Shown here: positions 17,968 through 28,428 of the stretch, piece by piece
How positions within the stretch are numbered: position 1 is the stretch's first letter
How the letters are laid out: every line of letters begins with the position of its first letter
Source: Methanohalophilus euhalobius
Lineage (GTDB): Archaea; Halobacteriota; Methanosarcinia; Methanosarcinales; Methanosarcinaceae
Reading direction: 5' to 3'
Length of the DNA: 64,000 bases
Assembly: GCF_900215215.1 (NCBI RefSeq)
Contig: NZ_OBDR01000001.1
Span: 248,001 to 312,000 of the forward strand
Position numbers and translations under genes: made by a program
Notes under the pieces: generated by a model
The model's database searches: none
Seen by the model: the letters and a program-made list of their open reading frames with translations, nothing else
Told to the model about the DNA's origin: nothing

Positions 17968-19860
17968 ATGGCGGAAGAAATGGCTTCTAAAGATGAGGAA
18001 TTGGAAGAATCATTTGACACCACCAGTTCCATCGAAGTGCCTAAACTATTGATCGACCAGATCATTGGTCAGGATCATGCGGTGGAGGTTGTCAAGAAAG
18101 CTGCAAGTCAGAGGAGACATGTTATGATGATCGGTACTCCCGGTACCGGTAAATCCATGCTTGCAAAGGCAATGGCTGAATTGCTTCCAAAGGAGGAACT
18201 GCAGGATATCCTTGCATATCCCAATGTTGAAGACAACAACAATCCACGTATCCGTACCGTCCCTGCCGGAAAGGGCAGGGAGATTATTATGGCTCATAAA
18301 ATGGAGGCCAGAAAGAAATCTCAATCAAGGAACATGTTGATGATGTTCCTTATTTTTGGTATTGTGATGTATTCTTTCTATGTGGGTCAACTTCTCTGGG
18401 GTATCATTGCAGCTATAATGATGCTAATTCTTAGCAGGCAATTTATGCCAAAAGAAGAAATGATGATCCCAAAGCTGCTGGTTTCAAATTATGAGCAGGA
18501 CAATGCTCCCTATATTGATGCCACCGGTACCCATGCAGGCGCCCTCCTTGGGGATGTCAGGCATGACCCATTCCAGTCAGGAGGACTGGAAACCCCGTCT
18601 CATGACAGGGTAGAGAGTGGAGATATTCACAAGTCCCACAAAGGTGTACTCTTCATTGATGAGATAAACACTCTCAGGATCGAATCCCAGCAGAGCCTGC
18701 TTACGGCAATCCAGGAGAAAGAATATCCGATTACAGGTCAGTCAGAGCGCAGTTCAGGTGCCCTTGTGAAAACAGAACCGGTTCCATGTGACTTTATAAT
18801 GGTAGCTGCAGGTAATCTGGATGCTGTGGAAAAGATGCATCCTGCACTCAGGTCACGTATAAAGGGTTATGGATATGAGCTCTACATGCGTGACACCATG
18901 GAAGACACTGCTGATAACCGCAAGCATCTTGTTCGGTTCGTGGCACAGGAAGTTAAGCGGGACGGCCATATACCCGATTTCGATCAGTCCGCTGTTGAAG
19001 AAGTCATTCAGGAAGCACGCAGGCGGGCCGGAAGAAAAGGCCATCTAACTTTGAAATTACGTGATCTTGGAGGACTTGTGAGAGTAGCAGGAGATATTGC
19101 ACATGCTGAGGGTACAAACATCACCTCTGCAAAACATGTACTTGCAGCCAAGAATATGGCACGCTCCATAGAACAACAGCTTGCTGACAGTTATCTGGAA
19201 AGGAAAAAAGATTACCAGTTGTTTTCCAAGAAAGGTGCTGCTGTCGGTAAGGTCAATGGGCTTGCTGTAATGGGCGGAGATTCTGGAATCGTTTTGCCTA
19301 TAATGGCAGAAGTAACTCCTCCACAGTCACAGGCTGAAGGCAAAGTAATTGCCACCGGTATGCTCAAGGACATTGCCAAGGAAGCGGTCCTCAATGTGTC
19401 AGCTGTGATCAAAAAGGTGACAGGCCAGGACATAATGAATAAGGATATTCATATCCAGTTTATCGGTACCTATGAAGGAGTTGAAGGAGACAGTGCTTCT
19501 GTGTCCATTGCAACGGCCGTGATTTCGGCACTTGAAGGCATACCTATTGATCAGAGTGTTGCGATGACAGGTTCCCTGTCTGTAAGAGGTGATGTATTGC
19601 CGGTGGGTGGTGTAACCTACAAGATTGAAGCCGCAGCCCAGAGTGGAATTAGAAAAGTTATTATACCCTGGACCAATAAGGATGATGTCTTGATTGAAGA
19701 AGCTTACAAGGATCAGGTTGAAATAATTCCTGTCAAAACAATATCCGAAGTTATAGAGCACAGTCTTGTGGGCACCAAAAAGGAAGGAATTAGGGAAAAA
19801 CTCAAGGAGCTGACAGATATGAAAGTTGATCTGGAAATTCCCGAATCCATTCCCGGTTAA
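17968..19860 (+). CDS. lonB: archaeal LonB ATP-dependent protease
   Basis: 630-residue membrane-anchored AAA+ protease that degrades damaged and regulatory proteins. Walker A GTPGTGKS is at 56-63. An insertion at about 115-155 carries two transmembrane helices that tether the hexamer to the inner face of the membrane, the hallmark of archaeal LonB. Walker B (GVLFIDEIN) and the sensor region follow. The protease domain has the Ser-Lys dyad: Ser509 in GDSASVS and Lys552 in VTYKIEAA, 43 residues apart as in known LonB. There is no ribosome binding site at a perfect distance; a TATA at about 17902-17910 gives a short leader. Confidence 0.97.
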   Translation: MAEEMASKDEELEESFDTTSSIEVPKLLIDQIIGQDHAVEVVKKAASQRRHVMMIGTPGTGKSMLAKAMAELLPKEELQDILAYPNVEDNNNPRIRTVPAGKGREIIMAHKMEARKKSQSRNMLMMFLIFGIVMYSFYVGQLLWGIIAAIMMLILSRQFMPKEEMMIPKLLVSNYEQDNAPYIDATGTHAGALLGDVRHDPFQSGGLETPSHDRVESGDIHKSHKGVLFIDEINTLRIESQQSLLTAIQEKEYPITGQSERSSGALVKTEPVPCDFIMVAAGNLDAVEKMHPALRSRIKGYGYELYMRDTMEDTADNRKHLVRFVAQEVKRDGHIPDFDQSAVEEVIQEARRRAGRKGHLTLKLRDLGGLVRVAGDIAHAEGTNITSAKHVLAAKNMARSIEQQLADSYLERKKDYQLFSKKGAAVGKVNGLAVMGGDSGIVLPIMAEVTPPQSQAEGKVIATGMLKDIAKEAVLNVSAVIKKVTGQDIMNKDIHIQFIGTYEGVEGDSASVSIATAVISALEGIPIDQSVAMTGSLSVRGDVLPVGGVTYKIEAAAQSGIRKVIIPWTNKDDVLIEEAYKDQVEIIPVKTISEVIEHSLVGTKKEGIREKLKELTDMKVDLEIPESIPG

Positions 19861-19885
19861 ACAACATTTAAAGGGAATCCAGTAA

Positions 19886-21220
19886 ATGAGAGAACCAGAA
19901 TTTTATGATGTGAGGTGGATTGAGGGTGAATCAACTTCTATCCTTCTCGATAACGGTAAAATAGAAGACATAAATACCAACTACGGTAGTGGTTGTGGGG
20001 TACGTGCTCTTTGTGGCGGCTCATGGGGTTATACTTCATCTGAAGGGGTTGATGGTATTGATACTGCAATAAATGCAGCGAGAGAGTTGGCTTCTGATGT
20101 AAATAAACACAGTCCAGGAGAAAAAGTAACTCTTGCATCTTACTGTGAACCCAATGTTGACAATCTGCCGTCTATAAAGGAAACCCCCCGGGATGTTCCG
20201 GTTGAAGAAAAAGTTGAGTTGTTGAAAGACCTTTCCAATAATGCTTCATGCAAGGGAATTAGCAGTACATCCGCATCATACTCTGAATCAACCTTTAAGG
20301 TTCATTATACAAATTCTGAAGGTGCGGATTGCGAATATGAACTTACCAGAGTCGGATTTGCAATTTCAGCCATTGCTTCAGATGGTGCAGCCTATCAGGT
20401 AGGAAGAGAAAGCAATTTTGACGTATGCGGTTATGAAATGTTCCGTGACCCTGGAATTCTGGAAAAGGCACAATCTGCCGGAAAGACAGCGGTGGATTTG
20501 CTGGGTGCCCGTCAGGCAAAAGGAGGAAAGGGTCCTGTAATTCTTGATCCTGAACTTGCCGGAGTATTTGCCCATGAAGCAGTTGGGCATGCTTCAGAAG
20601 CCGATCTGGTGCTGGAAGGAAGTTCAATTCTGGCAGACAGAATAGGTGAAGAAATCGCTTCACCACTTGTTAATATCGTAGATGACCCTACCCTTCATAA
20701 ATTCGGTTACTATCCCTTTGATGCAGAAGGAATGCAATCTCATAGAACAGATATTATCACGGATGGAGTATTGAATTCCTATCTGCATTCCAGGGAAACC
20801 GCAGGTAAACTTGGTGGTACATCAGGTAACAGTCGCAGCCAGGGATATTCTGCACCTGTTGTCAGAATGAGTAATACATATGTTGACAACGGAAATTCAA
20901 ATCTTGATGAAATGCTGGAAGAACTGGGTGACGGAATGTACCTTGCGGGTACCCGTGGAGGACAGGTTAATACAGGTGAAGGAATCTTCCAGTTCAATGC
21001 CGAAAAAGGTTATATTGTGGAAAATGGGGAAATCGGAGACCTTGTGCGTGATGTGTCCCTGTCTGGTAATACTCTGGAAATCCTGAAAAATGTTTTACTG
21101 GTAGGAAATGATCTTAAAATGCATTCGGGAAGATGTGGCAAAAGCGGTCAGGCAGTTCCGGTATCAGACGGGTCTCCTCATCTTCTTATTTCAGATGCCC
21201 TTGTGGGAGGTGTCCAATAA
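19886..21220 (+). CDS. tldD: TldD metalloprotease subunit
   Basis: 444-residue subunit of the TldD/TldE zinc protease. The catalytic metal motif HEAVGHASEAD (HExxxH) lies at about residue 230, and the conserved GTRGGQVNTGEGIFQF segment is near the C-terminus. The TldD-TldE heterodimer degrades unfolded peptides and in bacteria matures some modified peptides. It is 26 bp after lonB and overlaps tldE by one base, giving a protease gene group. Confidence 0.95.
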   Translation: MREPEFYDVRWIEGESTSILLDNGKIEDINTNYGSGCGVRALCGGSWGYTSSEGVDGIDTAINAARELASDVNKHSPGEKVTLASYCEPNVDNLPSIKETPRDVPVEEKVELLKDLSNNASCKGISSTSASYSESTFKVHYTNSEGADCEYELTRVGFAISAIASDGAAYQVGRESNFDVCGYEMFRDPGILEKAQSAGKTAVDLLGARQAKGGKGPVILDPELAGVFAHEAVGHASEADLVLEGSSILADRIGEEIASPLVNIVDDPTLHKFGYYPFDAEGMQSHRTDIITDGVLNSYLHSRETAGKLGGTSGNSRSQGYSAPVVRMSNTYVDNGNSNLDEMLEELGDGMYLAGTRGGQVNTGEGIFQFNAEKGYIVENGEIGDLVRDVSLSGNTLEILKNVLLVGNDLKMHSGRCGKSGQAVPVSDGSPHLLISDALVGGVQ

Positions 21221-22536
21221 TGCAGAATTACGATATTGGCAACAAAGTCCTTGAATTTGCCAATAAATATGGAGCCGATGAGGCTGAGGTCTTCATCTCA
21301 GCAAATCAAGTGACTTCTGCAAGTGTCCGTCACAACCTTATTGAAAGTGCCAGGAATCAACAAAGTCAGGGATTGGGTGTAAGGGTTGTTAAAGATAGTG
21401 CAGTGGGATTTGCAAGTACTAACATTTTCAATCGGCTTGAGGAAACTGTGAAAAGTGCTATTGCAATGGCCAAGGTACGCGATTCAGATGAAGATTGGAA
21501 AAACCTGCCTTCAAGTGGTAAATATCCTGCCGTAAATGGCATTTTCAGTAAGAAAGTCAATGAACTTGAGCTTGAGGATTGCATCTCCCTGACAAAGGAA
21601 ATGATTGATGGTGTTTGTTCTTTTAGCGATATAATAGCTCCTTCAGGTTCTTTTTCCCGTATGAATTCCAACCAGCTTATCATGAACACTAACGGTGTTG
21701 AAGTTGAGGAAAAGGGTACTGCAGTATCGGGTTTTATTGATGTGATCACAACTTCCGGTATTCCATCTACAGCATACGATTTCCGTATATCCCGGGATAT
21801 GGATATTGATTTTTATGGGATCGGGAAAGAAGCCGCAAACCTGGCCAATTCCTGCAAAAATGGCGTTTCTGTGAATAGTGGACAGAAAGATGTCGTATTT
21901 CATCCCTTTGCCTTTTCGGACATAATGGAATCTTCATTCTTATCTTCAATAGAAGCGGATAATATACAGAAAGGCAGGTCCAGCCTAACGGGAAAATTGA
22001 ACACCGATATTGCAGCCCGAGGTCTTACAGTAACTGATGACGGTATCCTGGATGGTGGTATTGCATCTTCGGTTTCTGATGATGAAGGTACTCCTTCACA
22101 ATCCACCGGAATAATCAAAGATGGTTTACTCAAATCTTACATCTATGATTCCTATACTGCTGGTAAAGAAGAAAGATACAGTACCGGCAATGCTGTCAGA
22201 GGTTCATATACTTCCACACCCAGTGTTGGCACCCGCAATGTTGTCTTTGATCATCCAGCATCTGACATAATTTCTGAAATAAAAGATGGGGTATTTATTA
22301 CAAATGTAATAGGTGCACACACTGCAAACCCGATATCCGGGGATTTTTCAGTGGAAGGCCGCAATGCTTTTGTGATCAAGGATGGCCAGATAGAAAAACC
22401 GATCAAGTCCCTTATGGTGTCCGGCAATATTTTTGAGTTGCTCAGGAATGTGAAAGGTGCCGGAGATGATGTCCGTATGGTTGGTAGTATTATTACTCCT
22501 TCAATATGGGTATCTAATATGAATGTAATAGGCTGA
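21220..22536 (+). CDS. tldE: TldE/PmbA non-catalytic partner of TldD
   Basis: 438-residue paralogue of TldD lacking the HExxxH motif, as expected for the TldE/PmbA half of the heterodimer. It begins MQNYDIGNKVLEFANKYGADEAEVF and carries the family segment HTANPISGDFSVEGRNAFVIKDGQ near the end. The start is fixed by the TAATG overlap with tldD; a longer frame from 21133 would run deep into tldD. The end is followed by the palindrome CTGATTATAATCAG (22540-22553). Confidence 0.94.
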   Translation: MQNYDIGNKVLEFANKYGADEAEVFISANQVTSASVRHNLIESARNQQSQGLGVRVVKDSAVGFASTNIFNRLEETVKSAIAMAKVRDSDEDWKNLPSSGKYPAVNGIFSKKVNELELEDCISLTKEMIDGVCSFSDIIAPSGSFSRMNSNQLIMNTNGVEVEEKGTAVSGFIDVITTSGIPSTAYDFRISRDMDIDFYGIGKEAANLANSCKNGVSVNSGQKDVVFHPFAFSDIMESSFLSSIEADNIQKGRSSLTGKLNTDIAARGLTVTDDGILDGGIASSVSDDEGTPSQSTGIIKDGLLKSYIYDSYTAGKEERYSTGNAVRGSYTSTPSVGTRNVVFDHPASDIISEIKDGVFITNVIGAHTANPISGDFSVEGRNAFVIKDGQIEKPIKSLMVSGNIFELLRNVKGAGDDVRMVGSIITPSIWVSNMNVIG

Positions 22537-22668
22537 CTGCTGATTATAATCAGTAATCATTATATATAACCCTCTCTAACTATGTATATATAAAATCAAG
22601 TACCAAAAGTTTTTCAAATTTACTTGATAAATGCTGTTCATACGGAACTATAATAACCAGGTGTCAAT

Positions 22669-23493
22669 ATGACAGATGAGGGGATAAGGACAAAAATTCT
22701 TGTAGTCGACGATGAGCCTGATAATGTCGAATTACTTACGGCTTATCTATTGAATGATTATGACATTATTCCTGCTTATAGTGGTAGTGAAGCACTGGAC
22801 ATACTGAAATCCTGTGAGGATGACCTGCCGGATCTTATTCTCATGGATATAATGCTCAAAGATGGTATGGATGGTGTAGAAGCTGCTCATTTCATAAAAC
22901 TCAATTATGATATTCCTTTAGTCTATATTACGGCTTATGCAGACGACAATATAATGCGAAGGGCCAAACTCACGGAGCCCTTTGGTTATATCCTCAAGCC
23001 ATTTGAAGAGTCCGAATTGCGTACAAACATAGAAATTGCGTTATACAAATATGAAATGGAACGCAGGCTCAAAGAAAGCAAGAAATGGCTTACTGCTGTG
23101 CTCAATAGTATCGGGGATGCAGTAATTGCAACAGATGAAGAAGGCCTGGTCAAATTCATTAACCCATTTGCAGAAGCTCTAACCGGTTGGGATCAGGATG
23201 AAGCAATTGGTTTGCCTTTGTCAGAAGTTTTTGTAGTTGAGAATGAAGTTCCTGGTGAAAAGACAGATGACCCGATCCAGAAAGTCATGAAGGAAGGTAT
23301 GTTTTACGGCCTTGGAAGTCATACAGTGCTTGTTACTAAAAGCAAAACCCGGATTCCTGTAGATGTAATTGGCTCTCCCATTCGTAATGAAGCAGGTAAA
23401 CTACTGGGTACTTTGGTGTTGTTCTATGATATCTCTGACCGCAAACGTGTCGAGAATATGATTTATGACCAGAATAGTCGTAAAGACATATGA
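22669..23493 (+). CDS. REC-PAS response regulator
   Basis: 274 residues. A complete receiver domain (about 8-125: VVDDEPDN, phospho-acceptor Asp in LILMDIML, YITAYAD, LKPFEE) is followed by a PAS domain (about 140-262, including SIGDAVIATDEEGLVKFINP and FYDISDRKR). No kinase or DNA-binding domain follows, so it is a stand-alone sensor-receiver, a type common in Methanosarcinales. A TATA-like TATATATAAAA at about 22586-22596 lies upstream; the leader has no strong ribosome binding site. Confidence 0.9.
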   Translation: MTDEGIRTKILVVDDEPDNVELLTAYLLNDYDIIPAYSGSEALDILKSCEDDLPDLILMDIMLKDGMDGVEAAHFIKLNYDIPLVYITAYADDNIMRRAKLTEPFGYILKPFEESELRTNIEIALYKYEMERRLKESKKWLTAVLNSIGDAVIATDEEGLVKFINPFAEALTGWDQDEAIGLPLSEVFVVENEVPGEKTDDPIQKVMKEGMFYGLGSHTVLVTKSKTRIPVDVIGSPIRNEAGKLLGTLVLFYDISDRKRVENMIYDQNSRKDI

Positions 23494-23521
23494 TCTTATA
23501 TAAATAAAGGAGTTCTATCCT

Positions 23522-23830
23522 TTATACCAATTTTCTTCTTACAATAAACGCTATTATCAAAATCCATACAGTAAACATTTTGTCCATTATTTTTTCTGAA
23601 CCCAATGTATTTTTCTCTGCTTCTTCTGATATATTTATTAGTTTGTTATTTTGATTATTTTCCCATACACATGCGCATCCACATATGGGCAATTAATGCT
23701 GCATGTGGATTATCAGGATCAATCTCTTTTGTAAGTGCCCAGGCAAAAAAGATAGAATGAGCAGATCTACCAGCCCCTATAATCGCTTCACTCAGATGTT
23801 CTCCTGAAAAAATCTGATATGAGATCTATG
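23522..23830 (-). pseudogene. possible decayed gene with C-terminal membrane anchor
   Basis: This gene-free stretch of 438 bases (23494-23931) contains, on the minus strand, a readable segment with no start: GEHLSEAIIGAGRSAHSIFFAWALTK then a stop. In the next frame the sequence continues to a hydrophobic end, DKMFTVWILIIAFIVRRKLV, stopping at 23522. Together they look like the 3' part of a gene for a protein with a C-terminal transmembrane anchor and basic tail, broken by a frameshift near 23670. I do not recognise the family and it may be chance. Confidence 0.25.
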
Positions 23831-23858
23831 CAATAAATATCGCAGTAGAAAGATAAAT

Positions 23859-23882
23859 GATTATCCGGTTGGCCGGATAATC
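23859..23882. terminator. hairpin between converging genes
   Basis: GATTATCCGG-TTGG-CCGGATAATC is a perfect 10-bp stem with a 4-base loop, 50 bp beyond the stop of the oxidoreductase gene (minus strand) and in the gap after the REC-PAS gene. A bidirectional transcript end is plausible. No U-run directly follows. Confidence 0.4.
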
Positions 23883-23931
23883 CATATCAATGGGTGGTCG
23901 TGAAAGGGCTGATATAATTTCCATGGTGATA

Positions 23932-25356
23932 TCAGAGGTTCTCAGAAGCCCATTTTGCTCCTTCTTTCAATATTTGCTGGTTGAGAGGTATGAGTTTCTG
24001 CTTTGCTGCAAAAGTCTCCTCAATGGCTTTCATATAGTCCTCAACATCAAGACCTGTTACCCCAAGATGCATCAACACACCTATTATTGCAGTATTGGCA
24101 GCCCTTTCAGAGCCTCCCTCCTTTGCAATCTGGGTGGCAGGCACCTTAATTGCCCTTACACCTTCAGGTGCCTTGAAGTCACCTATCGTGGTATCATAAA
24201 GGATAATTCCACCCTGTTTGACATCAGAGGCAAATTTTTCCAGTGACGGCAGGTTCATGGCCACCAGGATATCCGATTCATACACTACAGGGGAGCCGAT
24301 TTCCTCTCCTGAAATGACTACAGAACAATTTGAGGTACCTCCCCTCTGTTCAGGACCATAGGATGGATACCAGGAAGTGAATCGTTTGGCACTACATCCT
24401 GCACGGGCCAGGATCAGGCCCATACTGAGTACTCCCTGGCCTCCAAAACCTGCAATCTTGGCAAGTACACGTGTAAATTCAGGATCTTCCACAGCGTCAG
24501 GAGATGTGGAATCGTCGATCTTGTAAATATGATCGATACTTTCCTTTGAGAAGTCACTTTTCGGAGAGGGAAGAGGCTCCCTTTCTTCAGCCAGGTCCCT
24601 GAGATTACCCAGAGGGAATTCCTTCTCCATTTCCTCATTAATGAATTTAGTACTCTGCTCGGCATTTTGTTTAAGGTTTGTCGGACAGGCAGCAAGTACT
24701 TCCACAAATGCATAACCTATGCCTTCTTTCTGGATCTCAAGAGCCCTTTTGACTGCTTTTTTCGCCTTGCGGATATGGGAGATGTCTGACACCGATACCC
24801 TTTCGATAAAGACAGGCCCGTCCAGGTTATTGAGCAGTTCACACATATGCAGGGGATATCCTGCAAACCTGGGGTCCCTGCCTGTGGGGCAGGTCACTGT
24901 TTTTTCGCCGATAAGTGTGGTAGGTGCCATCTGGCCTCCGGTCATTCCGTATACGGTATTGTTGACGAAGAAAACCGCCATCTTTTCCCCGCGGTTGGCA
25001 GCCTGGATTGTTTCATTCATACCGATAGAGGCCAGATCACCGTCACCCTGATAGGAAATAACAACTGCATCCCCTTCCGATCTGGATAGGCCAGTTCCGA
25101 CTGCAGGTGCCCTGCCATGGGCTACCTGGAGATTGCCACAATTGAAATAGTAATAGGCAAAAACAGCACATCCCACGGGGCTGATCATAACTGAACGTTC
25201 CTGTATCTCAAGATCGTCCATGGCTTCAGCAATAAGTTTGTGGAGGATGCCATGTCCACAACCCGGGCAATAGTGGGTAGCAGTCGGAGCGGCTCCGCCC
25301 TTGCGTGTGAATTCATCGTAGAGGGAATCCGGTTTCTTTATAACTTTTTCTTCCAT
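23932..25356 (-). CDS. 2-oxoacid:ferredoxin oxidoreductase, fused beta and gamma subunits
   Basis: 474 residues. The N-terminal part (about 1-270) is the thiamine-diphosphate beta subunit: CPGCGHG, the TPP/Mg motif [12 protein letters not shown] and [11 protein letters not shown]. The C-terminal part (about 295-470) is the gamma subunit, starting [13 protein letters not shown] with [15 protein letters not shown]. Such enzymes interconvert a 2-oxoacid and CoA with the acyl-CoA, CO2 and reduced ferredoxin. The fusion and the neighbouring acyl-CoA synthetase favour a branched-chain or related 2-oxoacid, used reductively; the substrate is inference. GAGGAATAAAA precedes the ATG, and it follows the alpha-subunit gene by 2 bp. 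Confidence 0.9.
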   Translation of the reverse strand: MEEKVIKKPDSLYDEFTRKGGAAPTATHYCPGCGHGILHKLIAEAMDDLEIQERSVMISPVGCAVFAYYYFNCGNLQVAHGRAPAVGTGLSRSEGDAVVISYQGDGDLASIGMNETIQAANRGEKMAVFFVNNTVYGMTGGQMAPTTLIGEKTVTCPTGRDPRFAGYPLHMCELLNNLDGPVFIERVSVSDISHIRKAKKAVKRALEIQKEGIGYAFVEVLAACPTNLKQNAEQSTKFINEEMEKEFPLGNLRDLAEEREPLPSPKSDFSKESIDHIYKIDDSTSPDAVEDPEFTRVLAKIAGFGGQGVLSMGLILARAGCSAKRFTSWYPSYGPEQRGGTSNCSVVISGEEIGSPVVYESDILVAMNLPSLEKFASDVKQGGIILYDTTIGDFKAPEGVRAIKVPATQIAKEGGSERAANTAIIGVLMHLGVTGLDVEDYMKAIEETFAAKQKLIPLNQQILKEGAKWASENL

Positions 25357-25358
25357 TT

Positions 25359-26416
25359 TTATTCCTCCTTGCCTGCGACTTCCCTTATTTTACCCAGTAC
25401 CTGGTCCATTGTAATGAGATTGCCACCCATGCGATTAACCAATTCCACAGGTTTTTTGCAACATGTTGCCAGTTTTATGTCATCCATCAATTGTCCGTTG
25501 CTCATTTCCACTGAAATGAAATTGACACCTTTTCCGGCAAGTTCAGCCAGTTCTTTTTCAGGGAACGGGAAAAGGGTAATTGGCCTGAAAAGTCCTGCCT
25601 TGATACCTTCCTTGCGGGCAAGCTCAACAGCAGAACGACATATCCGGCTGCTAATTCCATAGGATACAAGGACGATTTCGGCATCATCCATCATGTATTC
25701 ATCGACATCGACTTCCCTTTTCTTTATCGTTTCGTATTTTTCCTGCAGCTCATAATTGAATTCTTCCAGCTCATCAAAGTCAAGGAAAATGGAAGTTACA
25801 AGGTTCTGGTAGGTCTCTTTATTGCCACAAACAGCCCATGAAGTATCAATTTCCGGTTTGACTACTTTTTCAGGGAATTTCAGTGGTTCGACCATCTGTC
25901 CGAGTACACCATCGGCCAATACCACTACAGGATTTCTGTATTTTGTAGACAAATCAAATGCCTTGATGGTCAAATCACACATTTCCTGGACTGAATTGGG
26001 TGCAACCACGATGTTGCGATAATTCCCATGTCCGCCACCTTTTACGACCTGATTATAATCGCCCTGTTCCGGGCCGATATTCCCCAGACCGGGTCCCGCT
26101 CTCATAATATCAACGATTACACAGGGAAGCTGTGCACCTGCAAGATAGGATACACTTCCTGTTTCAGGCTGATTCCCGGGCCTGAGGATGCGGTCATAAC
26201 CCTGTGTCCAGCAGAAGCCGCTCCGAACACCATGTTTATTGCAGCTTCTTCGGATTCAGCCTGTACGAATTTACGCCCGACCTGGGGGAAGGTTCGGGAT
26301 GCTTCATGGAGAATTTCACTTGCAGGGGTTATGGGGTAACCAAAGTAGCAGTCACATCCTCCGTAGAGTGCCCCAATTATCACTGCATCATTACCTTTTG
26401 TAAGTTGTGTGGCCAT
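25359..26416 (-). pseudogene. 2-oxoacid:ferredoxin oxidoreductase alpha subunit, split by a frameshift
   Basis: The gene starts at 26416 (GAGGTG upstream) with [20 protein letters not shown] and stays in frame through [11 protein letters not shown]. It then shifts: as written, the frame ends at 26117 after ILQVHSFPV. In the next frame the homologous sequence continues as [22 protein letters not shown] and runs to 25359, including the conserved [18 protein letters not shown]. Adding a single base (a G) in the GGAAGTG run at about 26153-26160 restores one 352-residue alpha subunit. Either the gene is broken or this is a sequence error; the flanking subunits are intact, which favours error or very recent mutation. 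The alpha subunit forms the TPP pyrimidine and CoA side of the enzyme. Confidence 0.85.
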
Positions 26417-26419
26417 ATC

Positions 26420-26659
26420 TTAACACCTCTTTTTAGCAGGGATGTGTATTTCTATTGCAAGAGGCTCCGGGCATGTGTAATAACAATTAGTGCAGCCGGT
26501 ACACCCTTGACCTTTATACTGAGCATAATGGTAACCTCTTCTGTTGAGTTCATCACTCATTTCCAGCACGTTTTTTGGACAGGCAGTAATGCATCTGGCA
26601 CAGCCTTTGCATTCAATAATATTGATTAGAGGATATGGTTCTGCTTTTTCTTCCTTCAT
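26420..26659 (-). CDS. ferredoxin-type delta subunit, two [4Fe-4S] clusters
   Basis: 79 residues with two 4Fe-4S motifs: [14 protein letters not shown] and [14 protein letters not shown]. This is the electron-accepting delta subunit of the adjacent 2-oxoacid oxidoreductase, 3 bp before the alpha-subunit start. The ribosome binding site is weak. Together with the fused beta-gamma and the alpha subunit it completes a four-part enzyme. Confidence 0.92.
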   Translation of the reverse strand: MKEEKAEPYPLINIIECKGCARCITACPKNVLEMSDELNRRGYHYAQYKGQGCTGCTNCYYTCPEPLAIEIHIPAKKRC

Positions 26660-26719
26660 AAAATCAACTCTTGATGCCTTCTTATTATCTGAAGAGTAGA
26701 AAAGGAAAAGAAATATAAA

Positions 26720-28420
26720 TCAATTGTCTTCCTTTTCGTCGTTGTGTTGTCTGATTTCCACCCGGCGAATCTTGCCACTTATGGTCTTGGGAAGTTCGGG
26801 TACAAATTCCACTATTCTCGGATACTTATAGGGTGCAGTAACCTTCTTTACATGGTCCTGCAACTCTTTCTTGAGCTGCTCACTTGCTTCATAGTCTTTA
26901 GTAAGTACAATGGTGGCTTTTACAACCTGCCCACGTACAGGATGGGGGGATGCAGTGATTGCACATTCCAGGACTGCGGGATGCTGTATAAGTGCGCTTT
27001 CAACTTCAAATGGCCCTATCTTATAACCGGAACTCTTGATGATGTCATCTGCTCGTCCTACAAACCACATATATCCGTCTTCATCTTTCCATGCCATGTC
27101 ACCGGTGTGGTAATACCCGTCATGCCAGGCTGCCTCTGTCTTTTCAGGATCTGCACGATAACCTGCAAACAAATCTGTAGGCCTGCCCTTTGATGTATCG
27201 ATTACAATTTCTCCTTCTTCTCCGACATCGGCAAGTTTTCCGTCAGGACGCATCAACTGGATATCATAGATGGGTGAGGGCTTTCCCATAGAGCCGGGGG
27301 TTGGTTTCAGCCATGGATAGGTTGCAATGGCTACAACAGTTTCTGTCTGGCCGAATCCTTCCATTAGTTTGAGATCGGTATATTCCAGGAATTTTTCATA
27401 AACCTCGGGATTCAGCGGATCTCCTGCAACCACACAGTAATTGAGACTGCTAAAATCATACTGGCTTATGTCTTCCTTTATCAGGAAGCGATATACTGTA
27501 GGTGGTGCACAGAATGTTGTAACACCATAATGGCTGGCTTTTTCCAGCATATTCCGGGCATCGAATCGTGCATAATCATAAGCAAAGACAGCTGAGCCAC
27601 AAATCCATTGACCGTAGAGTTTACCCCAGGCACATTTTGCCCAGCCGGAATCTGCTACTGTAAGATGCAGACCATTGTCCATTACATTTTGCCAGTAGCC
27701 GGCTGTGAGTATGTGGGCAAGGGGATATGTAAAATCATGTTGTACCATTTTCGGGAAACCGGTCGTGCCGGATGAGAAATACATCAGGGATATGTCATTG
27801 TTCTGTGTTGCTTCCTTTCCTTTTGGACGTACAAATTCAGCGGGTGAATTTTCCAGTTTTTCTGTAAAGTTAATCCAGCCGGGACGATTGTGGTTAATCA
27901 CAAATTTGTGCCTGAGCACATCTTTGAAATCCTTGTGTGCCTCATCTATGTGATCCAAAAGCCCTTCATCAGCATCACTGACGACCATTTGTATGTCTGC
28001 TCTTTCAATACGATACTTAAGGTCTCTGGTTGTTAACATATGGGTGCCGGGAAGAGCGATGGCACCAATTCTGTGCAATCCCAATATACATATCCAGAAT
28101 TCATATCTTCCCTTTAAGGTAAGTTTTACCACATCACCCTTTTTTATTCCATACTCACTGAAAAGGTTGGCAGCTTTTTCACTGTAATATTTCAGATCAG
28201 CAAAAGTGAATATCTTTTCTTCGCCATCATCGTTACACCAGACAAGAGCCTTTTTTTCAGGCTGTTCCCTTGCGTACCGGTCAACAACATCATATACGAA
28301 ATTGAAATTTTCAGGGATATTGATCTTAAAATTAGCGTAAAAGGCATCGTATGATTCAAAATCGATTTGTTCCAGGAAATTATTTATAAGTGAGGTCATT
28401 CTTGCACCCGTTTTGTTCAT
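26720..28420 (-). CDS. AMP-forming acyl-CoA synthetase (medium/branched chain)
   Basis: 566-residue adenylate-forming enzyme: the phosphate loop [42 protein letters not shown], the hinge [18 protein letters not shown] and the catalytic Lys in TISGKIRR. It activates a carboxylic acid with ATP and CoA. A Methanosarcina acetivorans homologue of this type is known to prefer 2-methylbutyrate. With the downstream 2-oxoacid oxidoreductase, this suggests an acid to acyl-CoA to 2-oxoacid route feeding isoleucine or valine synthesis (inference). Start at 28420, or 28399 (MTSLINNFL), with neither strongly marked. It follows the regulator gene by 8 bp. Confidence 0.9.
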   Translation of the reverse strand: MNKTGARMTSLINNFLEQIDFESYDAFYANFKINIPENFNFVYDVVDRYAREQPEKKALVWCNDDGEEKIFTFADLKYYSEKAANLFSEYGIKKGDVVKLTLKGRYEFWICILGLHRIGAIALPGTHMLTTRDLKYRIERADIQMVVSDADEGLLDHIDEAHKDFKDVLRHKFVINHNRPGWINFTEKLENSPAEFVRPKGKEATQNNDISLMYFSSGTTGFPKMVQHDFTYPLAHILTAGYWQNVMDNGLHLTVADSGWAKCAWGKLYGQWICGSAVFAYDYARFDARNMLEKASHYGVTTFCAPPTVYRFLIKEDISQYDFSSLNYCVVAGDPLNPEVYEKFLEYTDLKLMEGFGQTETVVAIATYPWLKPTPGSMGKPSPIYDIQLMRPDGKLADVGEEGEIVIDTSKGRPTDLFAGYRADPEKTEAAWHDGYYHTGDMAWKDEDGYMWFVGRADDIIKSSGYKIGPFEVESALIQHPAVLECAITASPHPVRGQVVKATIVLTKDYEASEQLKKELQDHVKKVTAPYKYPRIVEFVPELPKTISGKIRRVEIRQHNDEKEDN

Positions 28421-28428
28421 TTTGGAAT

